Source of the DNA: Welwitschia mirabilis
Taxonomy: Eukaryota; Gnetophyta; Gnetopsida; Welwitschiales
Direction: 5' to 3'
Assembly (NCBI GenBank): GCA_051453625.1
Contig: JBOZIK010000001.1
Span: forward strand, 52,864,592 to 52,928,591
Length of the DNA: 64,000 nt
This document shows positions 1 through 11,200 of the stretch, in pieces. The first letter of the stretch is position 1; every line of letters begins with the position of its first letter. The translations under genes were made by a program, and so were the position numbers. The notes below the pieces were generated by a model that ran no database searches, was not told the origin of the DNA, and was given only the letters and a program-made list of their open reading frames with translations.

Positions 1-970
1 CATTAATAATGTTAGTTATTTGTAAGGTGAAATCAAAATAACCCTCATAATTGCATTCAACTAAATTTTCCATGAAAAGTTCAAAGAGTAAGAATGGAAG
101 TGTTCTGCACAGAAGGATTGGTGACACTGGTGACTTGGATGATGGCACTGATGTTTTGGGCTAAATAATATTCATCTTTTGCGATGTTCTTCTAAATGAG
201 GTAATTATCTTAAAAATATCATGTGAAGATGGTAATTTCCATGATTATTATAAAAAAGCAGTAGAAGATATAATCTCATGATAAATCAGTTATTTTAATA
301 TCTTCTATTAAGTTACTTGGTTAAATAATTTGATTTGAGTGTTAATGTTTGCATGTCAACACACATTATAACCAAACTTTTTCTAGACTCTTAGCAAAAC
401 ATTGATAACAAAATGATCAACATGATAAAATTATTTAAAGAAAAGTATTCAAGTATGAGAAATGATATATCTTTTTAAAAACTTTTATGACCAATTTTTA
501 AAAATAAGGCATCAAAATTTAAAAAGTTTATGAAAAACAGATGTCATATCCTCTAACTAAAACTAAACTTTTTCCTTAAAGGTTTATCATATAACATGTT
601 AATACCATTTTAAGGATACGTCCTTGAAAATTTTTTATTTTGACAAGTCCTTTTTATTGAAAGAAAAAGATGCAAAGCAAAGCAATCTAAACTATGAAAA
701 AGAAAAACTGTTTAATAAGGGACGAACATTTTTTATTTCTTCCTAAAAATTCTAAGTAAAAATTTGGTCCATAAAAATTTTATGCCTTATGATGTTATTT
801 ATCATGAAATAGGGATCAAGTTGAATGAGTGATGAAGATAGAAAATGAAAATATAACAAAAGACTTAATCACACAACCAATGAATAAGAGAGACAACCTA
901 CCTAAGTCAACAGCCTTTATTATATTTTTGTGATTTTTAATGGATCTCGATATTAAACAAGCATAGTATT

Positions 971-1427
971 GACCAAAAACTTATATGAATTCAAAAAATT
1001 ATAGCAAATCTTAAGTATAAAACTTAAAACCATAGAACTCAAAAGACCTGTAATTCCCATATTTTTCTTTTCTTTATTTTTGTTTTCTACTAGTATATAT
1101 GTCCATTGTTTTAAGTCTTTGAATCACATTGAGCATCTAGTATTATNNNNNNNNNNNNNNNNNNNNNNNNNNNNNNNNNNNNNNNNNNNNNNNNNNNNNN
1201 NNNNNNNNNNNNNNNNNNNNNNNNNNNNNNNNNNNNNNNNNNNNNNTATCCACCAAAAACTTATATGAATTCAAAAAATTATAGCAAATATTAAGTATAA
1301 AAGTTTAAACCATAGAACTCAAAAGACCTACAATTCCCATATTTTTCTTTTCTTTATTTTCATTTTCTACTAGCATATATGTCCATTGTTTTAAGTATTT
1401 AAATCACATTGAGCATCCAATATTATG
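971..1427. repeat. Direct repeat of about 175 bp flanking an assembly gap
   Basis: Bases 971-1146 and 1251-1427 are near-identical copies in the same orientation, separated by 100 N (1147-1246). They differ by scattered substitutions and short indels. No coding potential is seen. This is either a true tandem duplication that broke the assembly or two unmerged contig ends. Confidence 0.85.
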
Positions 1428-1489
1428 ATATTTTCTTTCAATAAAATTAAGCATGTTGTTTGTAAAGAAATCAATTATGCATGGTCAGT

Positions 1490-1735
1490 GAGCATCTACA
1501 ACCCTGATGCAGTTAATTATGTCATAAGTATGCCACTAAAGATATATTACTGGGGAGCATCCATAGCCCTAATGTAATTAACTAAACNNNNNNNNNNNNN
1601 NNNNNNNNNNNNNNNNNNNNNNNNNNNNNNNNNNNNNNNNNNNNNNNNNNNNNNNNNNNNNNNNNNNNNNNNNNNNNNNNNNNNNNNAGATATATTACTA
1701 GGGAGCATCCATAGCCCTAATGTAATTAACTAAAC
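1490..1735. repeat. Short tandem motif with a copy repeated across a gap
   Basis: A roughly 30-bp phrase beginning GAGCATC and ending in a TTAA-containing tail occurs near 1490, 1556 and 1703. The longer block 1540-1587 recurs at 1688-1735 with one mismatch in 48 bases, on the two sides of the 100-N gap at 1588-1687. No gene is seen. Confidence 0.75.
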
Positions 1736-3340
1736 CAATCAAGTAACTACTGAAATGTGCTTTTGGAGAAGAGATATTAATTTTCATTTTATTCTTCTTC
1801 TCATAGTCATTTTCTATGCACATAAAAGGGGTTATTAATTCATTATCCAACTCAAGAAAAATCTTATTTCCATTAAAATCTTTAAACATAAAGAACATAA
1901 TATGAAGGTAGATTCCACCTTTTCATCATGTTTACTAAAAATCGAAGACATTAAGTGAATATGACTTTAACAATCAAACTCAAAAATAAGTGTGACTTTT
2001 CCTTAAAAACCCATAAGTGTAATTAATCATAACCGTTACTTGAAATGATAACAAGATCACTTATTATTAATCTTTATTAAAAGCGATGAACCTAGATCTG
2101 TAAGTCTCATGAATTCATAAGTCGATGAAGCTGGTGGATGATAAAAACCCAAGTGCAGAGTTGTCAAAAACCCAAATTCTGAAAACATGCATATTATTAT
2201 ATTAGTACTATGATCTTATCATACAAAAAAAATATTAGTCTATAAAAAGAGTGTACATGGCCTTTTTGTGATATGTGTATTAGGGTTAACATTATTAAGT
2301 TTAAATCTAAATAATGCTAGTTTATTCATATTCCTCTCTTTAGCTTTAACCACAGATCCATTGAATATATCATTCTTCACATCCATTGAATATATCATAT
2401 AAGTAATAGCATTAGTTTCCATGATTTTTAAAATGCAACATGTAAATAATCCTAGAGGCCAATTGTACCCCTTGGTTATGAAAATTGTACAATGATCCAA
2501 ATATAAAATTCTAAGTGCGTAAATAAAAAATAAGGTAGAAACGTGATGTGAAATTTGTTATAACTTATTTTAATAATGGGTATCCAAGCCATTATGATTA
2601 CTAAAATTCAAATTCAATAATTCATTTGATGGTCGAAGTAGTCTAAGTAAGTAATGGTTCTAAAGATAAAAATCTTATTCTTTATTTAAAAAGAAATGCA
2701 CATGCCTCTTTTGGTGTGGTAATTGTAAAATACTTTTGTTGCATTACTAAGAAAAACCCTAAATAGACATTTACATACACTTGAGAAAAGTATGAAAAAT
2801 TATAGAAAACTAAGCTAAGAAATGCTTTGAAACATGTGAATATAGACTATTTCAAAATTCTTTCATACACTGAAATATGTTATTAATAAGGATAAGTATG
2901 ATTTAAATGACAATGTCGTCTCATAGACTTCTCAACCTCTTGTTTCAGCTTGTTTCAGAGATCATGGTAGGTTGCTACATTTGAGAAAAGCTTTGCAGTA
3001 AATATATAAGAAATATTTGTTGCCTCATTCATTAGTTAACCTATCACATACCCTACCTCCTTCATCATAGTAGCCTATCAGACAGACATTGTATATTTTG
3101 TTTTAAGATGATCTATTTTAAAATATAAGAAGGATGCTCTGCTACTAAAAGTAACTTTACTTTAGGATGATGAAATAACTAACCTCCTTTAACATAGTAG
3201 AAAAGAACATCTTGTCATCTTCCACCAAAATGTAACAAGCTTGGATGAGCTTTCTTCTTATTGTAGAGATTGGAATCTACCTCTAATGATCACAACAAAC
3301 TTAAGAACTAAACTTAGAAAGAAAAAGATCATTTTCCCCC
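1736..3340. other. AT-rich non-coding stretch
   Basis: I read this on both strands and found only short open frames without recognisable motifs. Bases 1-970 are similar: AT-rich, with no gene or element I can support. Confidence 0.5.
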
Positions 3341-3349
3341 TCTAGATCT

Positions 3350-3454
3350 TTTGTCAGTGAGGGCTTTTACAATGGTGTTTCGGTGAGTTCTAAAGTCTCT
3401 GAAAATATCATTAGTAGTCTGACCCATGTAACAGCTAGAGTTGCTACTTTCCAT
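3350..3454 (-). pseudogene. Possible remnant of Alfin-like PHD protein first exon
   Basis: The minus strand from an ATG at 3454 reads about 35 residues beginning MESSNSS and containing NDIFRDFRTHR and IVKALTD. This resembles the N-terminus of plant Alfin-like proteins, which start with a short Ser/Gly-rich leader followed by an (E/N)(E/D)(V/I)FRDFxxRRxxIVxALT stretch. Those proteins are nuclear readers of H3K4me3 with a C-terminal PHD finger. No GT donor follows the ALTD codons, no further exon is visible, and the PHD part is absent, so if real this is a stranded exon copy. The match rests on about 20 aligned residues and could be chance. Confidence 0.35.
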
Positions 3455-3974
3455 TTTTCTTCTTTTTGCAATGGAAAATAGGCCAAAGGAAGATGCACCA
3501 CATAAACAACTTGTGACAATTGAATTGAATAAAGAGGCCAATAACAACCAAAATTTATAAGCAAAAAAGCAAAAGAAAAGAGTTTCTACTTTTGATCTGT
3601 GGATCTATGATTGAAAAGCATGCATAAGATTTTCCAAAAAATATCTTTAAAATAAAATCTATGTGTCTATTTCTGGGATTTCTTTCTTTAGTGCTTCCTA
3701 GAAGATAAGAACAACAAAATGTGAAGAACGACCACAAGGGATTGAATTGAAAATTCTAGGATATCTTTGCAATTCATCTGATCTTTGGTGAAAATGATGG
3801 AAAAGCGAATGATGTTTCCAATGAGAGTATCTGTGAAGGACCTAAACTCCAAGTTGTAGTTCTCTCATCATTATCATGGTTAACAGTGTGTATCCTCTCA
3901 CGTCACACACCCGAATGAATGGCACACACCCTAGTGCAAAGAATAATACAACAACATAGAAATTAGGGGTGTTA

Positions 3975-4910
3975 CAACAGATAAAAAGCTTATTGACAAA
4001 CTCAAGGTGGATATGAAAATAGAGTTTGAAATAAAAGATCGTAGACAACTCTCTTATTATCTTGGAATCCAAATCTAATAATCTCTAAGGTTTTTTTTTT
4101 TGAATCAAGGTAAGTATGCATTAGATATGTTAAAAAAATTTGATATGCATGAGTGTTAATCCATTTCCACTCCCTTACCAACTAATCATAAACTCAAAAG
4201 GGATATGGAGGGAGATGAGGTTAATGAGCACATTTATAGATCCATAATAAGAAGCTTGATGTATCTAACTGCAAGTAATGCTAATATTTAATATGTAATT
4301 AGTTTAATGTCTAGATTTATGAGTTGTACTAGAAAACCTCATTTTGATGCTATTAGAAGAATTTTTCGTTATATTAAAACAACTTTGAATCATGATTCGT
4401 TTTATGAGGCAAATAAAAATACACAACTTGCTAGTTATGTAGATGAAGACTGGGCAAGTAGTCTTGATGATAGAAAGAGCATAATAGGCTTTGCAATGCT
4501 CCTTCGTGGAAGCCTCTTTTCTTGGATAAGCAAAAAACAATCGTGCATGGCTTTTTCTACTATTGAAGCTGAACACATGGGCATCCATCTTGCAAGTCAA
4601 TAATTGGTTTGGCTTGATAAACTCCTTGAGGACTTTGCCATTCCTATTGAAAATCCTATACATTTGTTATGTGATCATGCATTTGCCATTGCAATATTCA
4701 AGAATCCTATGATGCATGCTAGAACCAAGCACATTGATATAAAATTTCATTTTATTCAAAATCTGATTGAAGATGGGCTCTTGATTCTTGATTATTGCCC
4801 CTCCAAATTGTGGCTTGCTAACTTATTTATAGATTACAGGATTCCAAGATTTGAAGGGATAGACTTTAAATCCTTGACATTAAGATCAAGGGAGACACAA
4901 AAAGAAAAAA
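3975..4910 (+). pseudogene. Decayed Ty1/copia RT C-terminus and RNase H
   Basis: Three-frame reading gives the end of a copia reverse transcriptase (SYYLGIQ, KYALDMLKKF) followed by RNase H. Family landmarks visible are DEDWAS near 4443, WISKKQS near 4533, STIEAEH near 4557, and an NPMMHARTKHIDIKFHF run near 4693. At least five in-frame stops interrupt it. Everything upstream of the RT C-terminus (gag, protease, integrase, RT active site) is missing, so this is a 5'-truncated remnant. A purine-rich tract at 4880-4894 is placed where a polypurine tract would lie, but no clear LTR follows. The fibrillin start codon is about 300 bp downstream. Confidence 0.9.
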
Positions 4911-5012
4911 CATATATTAAAAAAGTTTTATTACAAGTGTGTTTTTCTTTTAACTTCATGTTTATTTGACATATGCATTTATATGCATGTGTGATTTATT
5001 TTGAAAATTTTA

Positions 5013-5126
5013 ATTAAAAGTATATTTTACGTAATTGCGTCTGTAATGGCAAAGGAGAGTTTGTAGAGAAATTTTTATACCATTAAAAGTCTATTTTCCA
5101 TAATTGTGCCCTTGAGATCAAGGGAG
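5013..5126 (+). repeat. Duplicated 30-bp motif immediately upstream of the fibrillin gene
   Basis: Bases 5013-5042 and 5082-5112 are similar (ATTAAAAGT, then TATTTT, then TAATTG) and 69 bp apart. The second copy runs into a 15-base purine-rich phrase at 5112-5126 that differs at one position from the copia tract at 4880-4894. This may be LTR debris within the probable promoter or 5' UTR. Confidence 0.45.
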
Positions 5127-5213
5127 CTTATTATCCTCAAGTCTCTCAATGCTCTTGTACAGAGCGTGGCCATTGAACAGCGCGAGCAAATTAGGAATAG
5201 GGAGAACCAACGG

Positions 5214-8200
5214 ATGCAATCTTTAAGCACGAGTGTGCTGCGTGCAAATGGCTTTTCTATGGAATCCAGAAGGCCATTCTCAAGCCCAAGTTACATTCAA
5301 CCTTCGTTGTTCTTATCACCTGCTCCTTCCACTATCCATGTTTGCAAGCTCCCTCGGGCATCGTCACTAAATGCTGTCTCGAAAGTTGTTCCCTATACCA
5401 AATTTCCTCACCATTTTACATTTTGCTTTCGAATTATTCAGTGATCAAATTTTTTAATAAATTGCAGGAAAGAGTTCTACAGGCCAAGAAATTGGATTTG
5501 CTGAGGGCTGCGCAGAACACAGAGCGTGGCCTCAAGGCCTCTGCAGAGCAGCGCTCTGCTGTCGATGAAGCTATGGCAAGCTACTTCTATTTTTCGCATC
5601 TTGTCCTTTGTTAAATTCTCCTGAGTTGTGATTGTGAAGCAATGAATTTCAGGTGAGTGTGGAACAATATAATGCCGGCGAACCCATCGATCTTGATCAG
5701 CTCGATGGAACCTGGCTTCTGCAATACACATCCGCCTCTGATGTTCTGCTCTTATTGGAAGCTGCCAATTTGCCCTTTCTTCAGGTCATTTCCCAGCAAA
5801 CTCAGAGTTGCAAATATTAAAACCATATGATCTGTTATTGATCGGAAAACAAATAAGTTGTATTATCCCCTCATGTCATTATTTACGGCTTCAAAAATTC
5901 ATACAACCTGAGAAGCGTAAAACGTTTTAAGCGCCGAAAAACTCAGTGAAGATCCGTTTTCATATTGTCAAGTGTATTTCCTGAGGAAATATATTTGGTT
6001 TCGACGGCATGGTAGAGGAATGCACCTTTGGAAAATAAATAAGTGTATAATTTTCTCGATTAGAAACTAAGTAGCATCTATGTTGCAGGCCCCTTGTTCT
6101 GCACACAGATTACCTTCTATAAAAATGCATTGTAAAATTTTGTATTGCATGGCATTCCATTGAAAGCTGAACATGATTTTCACTTTGTTGCCATGGGTTT
6201 TCCCTGGCGAAGTGCTTACTACTCTCTGATCTTCAGCCAGGATCACATGCGTGTAAATGCTTGGTCTTGGTCGCCATCTCGGAGGACTCTTTTGTCTTAA
6301 TAATGCAATTCCAGCCGTTGTTTGTTTGCAAGTTCCAAATATGCAGGTATGTCCTGCCTAGGACGATATTGGTCTGTAGCATTCACCGTTATTGTCGTCT
6401 TCGGTGCTATTAGGAACTCTCCGGTCCCTAATAGTGTCTTGTGTGGTTATGGTTGGTTCTGGAACCGTTACTACTAGTTTTTCAGTTACTTATGTTTGCC
6501 TCTTCAGCCTTTGCCATTAAGTTCCATGCCTAAACTGATTCAGTTGTGCCATGCATAAGCACTTTATCAACATCGTCAGTTTTGCGGAGAACTCCAAACC
6601 ATCAATCCGGTCTCTCCTGCAAATCTAGGTTTTAGAAAACAGTGTTATTTTCTTATTAGAATTATTATTCTCTTAGTGTTCTTTGTGGACATCCTTTAAT
6701 TATAAACAAGAAGAGGTAAATGCGTGTGACTACAATTTACCATATCTTGATAACTGATTTATTCAAGGCTACAAACAAACACAATATCCCAAAAAGATAA
6801 GCAAAAAGTGTCCTACGTTCTTAGAAGATCTATGGAATCTTACATGACTTTTGCGAAAGTCATAAATTGAATAAAAATACAAATCTGAAACAAAGAAAGC
6901 AAATTGAATTATATAATGAACGGCTTAATTCATTCACATAAACTATAAGAACTAAGATTCAAATTGAAGGTGTAAAAATTCTTGATTATGACCCCTTCAC
7001 CCTCTCTGTTGGGTTTTAATTCTTCTTCACCATAGGCTTAGAGTAACCTTGGCAATCAATAGAGGCCTTATAAAGGGTTCCATCCTCTTCCAGCATAATG
7101 CTAAAATAAATATACAATAGCCCTTTCAATATGTACACTGCCTGCATTACTACCTTTCTTGGAACTGGATCAGTGAGGTTTCAGTGCCTTTTGCAGCGGA
7201 GCCTTTGCATTGTTGTCTTGAGATACACATTTTTTGGGTCAGATTAGTCTTGTTTCAAATTCTGAAAATCTTCATACGTAGGTTGTATGGATGTTCATAT
7301 TTCATTTTGTATCCTCTCTATTGTTATTATATTTTTATTAATGCAAGCTATGGAGGTTGTTAGATCTGGTCAGGCATCATGCATCTTTATTGGTTTGTGG
7401 TAATGGGATCATTCATGAAACTGTTATATAAACAAGGCTATGAATGTATCTCTACTTTTTAGTTAATGTGAAATCATAAGCTCCAATGAACTTTTAGTAC
7501 CAATGTTTATAGAGCACTAAAATAACAAGCATACAAAACTCACAAAATTATTGGTGATCGTATTTCCTCAGTTGCAAGGGGATTCCATTCAAGGAAAAAT
7601 GCTGAGAATAACCTATTTATGTTTTGTGCATTACAGATGCTCATCTAGATGTGATGGAGGTTGATAGATTTAAGTTTATTAACTTATTTTTAATTATTTG
7701 AAAGACATGGTTTGTATTGTGAGTGAACAGTCATGAACTTAATTCCCTGCCCAGAGGTGAACAGACTTATCAGTCTTATTAACAGTGGCAAGCGAATTGA
7801 AACAACACATTTCCTTTTCGATTACTCAGGTGTGTTACAGGTACAGTAGAGGTCTCCATGATAATCAAATGTTTTATGAGCATCAGGTGTTTCATTGATG
7901 ATCAAAATATTTCAAGAAAATCAGAGGTTTTAACGATAGTTTGGAGGCTCTGAATGTCACGTTTAAACCCTTTTTGGCTGTATATGGGGTCGACCAGTCA
8001 TATGAGGTGGTAGATTCATTATTCAGAATGATTCCACTGCAACATATTTTTCTAGCCTGGGAGGCAATCATCCGGCCCTCGAATTTCTAGGGGGGCTGAT
8101 TCAAAGGCGGGACACCACCCATTAGTGTCTGACAGACTGCCAGCGAATATTGCAGGTTGATTTCAACATTCGAAACTCAATTCTCATGGATATTTGTGCA

Positions 8201-11200
8201 TTCATTTGGTTCTCTAACTTAGAGACACATTTTCGTTTTGTTTCCAAGGCATTATGACCATTTTAAAAAATGCATGTTATACATTTGACCATCACAACCC
8301 TCGGACATCCATCTCCAATAGTCACAAAAATTGTTACAAGAAGATCGGAAGCTTATTTGCGAGCTTGTTGATTTTAAATTTGACTCTTCCTCAAGTGTTC
8401 TATCTTCGCTGTGTTGTGCTAAACTTCTCAGTCTTTGTAAGAAAGGAAGTGCCTTCATTGTTCCGCTGTGCATTTGAGACAGGCTTTCTTCTATCTTCAT
8501 TGAAGTGCTCTGATTGTGCCTTAGCCAAAAAATGGCTCATGGATTTTCTGCTGCTTACAAAAGTGTTAAATGTGGTTAGTCGTTGGGAAAATCACTGCTT
8601 TTGGTTGTGCCTTAGTTGGAAAAGGCTCATTGTGTTGATATGTGAAGCCAAATATATTATTTATATTGTAAATGTTATGTTTTAACATTGACCCCTATTT
8701 AAGGNNNNNNNNNNNNNNNNNNNNNNNNNNNNNNNNNNNNNNNNNNNNNNNNNNNNNNNNNNNNNNNNNNNNNNNNNNNNNNNNNNNNNNNNNNNNNNNN
8801 NNNNNNNNNNNNNNNNNNNNNNNNNNNNNNNNNNNNNNNNNNNNNNNNNNNNNNNNNNNNNNNNNNNNNNNNNNNNNNNNNNNNNNNNNNNNNNNNNNNN
8901 NNNNNNNNNNNNNNNNNNNNNNNNNNNNNNNNNNNNNNNNNNNNNNNNNNNNNNNNNNNNNNNNNNNNNNNNNNNNNNNNNNNNNNNNNNNNNNNNNNNN
9001 NNNNNNNNNNNNNNNNNNNNNNNNNNNNNNNNNNNNNNNNNNNNNNNNNNNNNNNNNNNNNNNNNNNNNNNNNNNNNNNNNNNNNNNNNNNNNNNNNNNN
9101 NNNNNNNNNNNNNNNNNNNNNNNNNNNNNNNNNNNNNNNNNNNNNNNNNNNNNNNNNNNNNNNNNNNNNNNNNNNNNNNNNNNNNNNNNNNNNNNNNNNN
9201 NNNNNNNNNNNNNNNNNNNNNNNNNNNNNNNNNNNNNNNNNNNNNNNNNNNNNNNNNNNNNNNNNNNNNNNNNNNNNNNNNNNNNNNNNNNNNNNNNNNN
9301 NNNNNNNNNNNNNNNNNNNNNNNNNNNNNNNNNNNNNNNNNNNNNNNNNNNNNNNNNNNNNNNNNNNNNNNNNNNNNNNNNNNNNNNNNNNNNNNNNNNN
9401 NNNNNNNNNNNNNNNNNNNNNNNNNNNNNNNNNNNNNNNNNNNNNNNNNNNNNNNNNNNNNNNNNNNNNNNNNNNNNNNNNNNNNNNNNNNNNNNNNNNN
9501 NNNNNNNNNNNNNNNNNNNNNNNNNNNNNNNNNNNNNCTGTGTTGTTTTCTTTTGTATGCCTGCTGTTCCATTCTTGTTTAAGTACTTTCTTGTTGTTCG
9601 ATTTGTAACACATTGTATGTCTACCACATCGATGATGTCTTTCGCAAAATCATCTTGCTGGTTATACTTTGAAAAGTATAAGGGGATAAGAGAAAAAAGA
9701 ATTGATACCTGTTGAGAGTTGAGTAGGTTGCAGTCAAACTACTACAAATTTGTAGTCATTTCTATTGTTTCAGCTTTGTTTGTGTTTTTGTGAATTTTAT
9801 TTACTTCCAGCAATTTTAATCTTAAACATAAGATTTGTTGTGATAGGTAATCTTTTTGTATGGTTGAATAAGTTTGTAGTTGGCATCCTTACTCGCCTCC
9901 CAATCCTGTCCTCCAAGGATTGAGATCCATGTTTCAACGTACTCACTTACTATGAATAGTTGGAATCCGTCAATAATCTATCCATGATAACCAGTTATCC
10001 CTTCATGGCATCCCTTGCAAATGGCTAATTACTTAAAATTTTCAAAGACATCAAGATTGTTTCATTTCTTCAGCAAATGGATCAGTTGTAATGAGAGCAT
10101 CTTGCCTTTTATCAAGAACTATGCCTCATTGAAGGTAAGCATCCATAAGGAGGGCAAATATGTCTTAAGATAAAACATGCACTTTAAAACATTTTACCCC
10201 TTCACATCTCAAGAGGGATGTTGAAAGGTTATACATTGCTGGATACATTTCTAGAGAGAAACTATTGTTGGGCCCATTACCATCACACCAAAAGCCATGA
10301 GTTAGGTGGAAACTAGAACCCTTAATATTTACCCACTCCTTAGGTAGGGCATGAGGAGTGCATAGCTAACAATTTCCTCCTCAATCCACATGCCAAGTGC
10401 TAGAAGGCATCGAGGAGATTTGAACCTGAAATCAAGCCAAACTATGGTTCTAATACCCATTGTTGGGCCTAGTAGAATCCCACCAAAAGCCATGACTTAG
10501 GTGAAAAGTAGAACCTTTTATATTTACCCACTTATTTGGTTGGGCATAGGGAGTGCATACCCAACAATCTACCCCTCAATTCACATGTTGAGTGCTCGCA
10601 TGAACTGAGAAGACACTAAGGAGATTTGAACCCGAAACTAAGCCAACACCATGGCTTTAATACCAATTGTTGTCCCAATTACCATCGCACCAAAGGCCGT
10701 GACTTAGGTGGAAACTAAAACCCTTTATAGTTATCCACTTCTTGGGCTGGGTATGGGGAGCGCATACCCAACAATTACGTTTCTTAGTATGATTTTCTTT
10801 TTCTTTTTTTCTTTAAATAGTTGGAAGAAGTTAATTGATGAAAGCCTATACCCTATTCACTAGGATCATTAGTCTATTTGACCAGATGAAAACCTATGGG
10901 TGGCCTTTGTTTCCTTGAGAGTTCGCCACCATATTTCTAGGTCTTGCTTGTGATTTATGCTAGGGACATTTTTGCTTATGTCAAGTGGGCCTTCAATACA
11001 TGGATAGAATTGCAAGCCAACTTGCATACCATTGGACATAAACCTGAGGTATTGAAGCTCACTGCTTATAAACGTGGGTTGAACCACCTATGGCATGCAC
11101 TAGACTCTCCTTGTCATAATGAAATATGAATATTCCAAAAACTGACCTAATCTAATTTTATGGGCACCTAATTCCCATGCATGTAGACTTCAAACCATGG

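Noticed and set aside
5106-5213. N-terminal extension of fibrillin upstream of the ATG at 5214
   Set aside because: The frame is open from a stop at 5064 but has no ATG. GTG starts are not expected in plant nuclear genes, and the residues do not look like a transit peptide.
8672-9715. Long open frames covering 8705-9537, and similar frames over other N runs
   Set aside because: They consist of N translated as X and carry no coding information.
10944-11129. Open frames at 10869-11129 in intron 3 as an extra exon
   Set aside because: They match no part of the fibrillin domain, which is already complete, and no other family is recognised.
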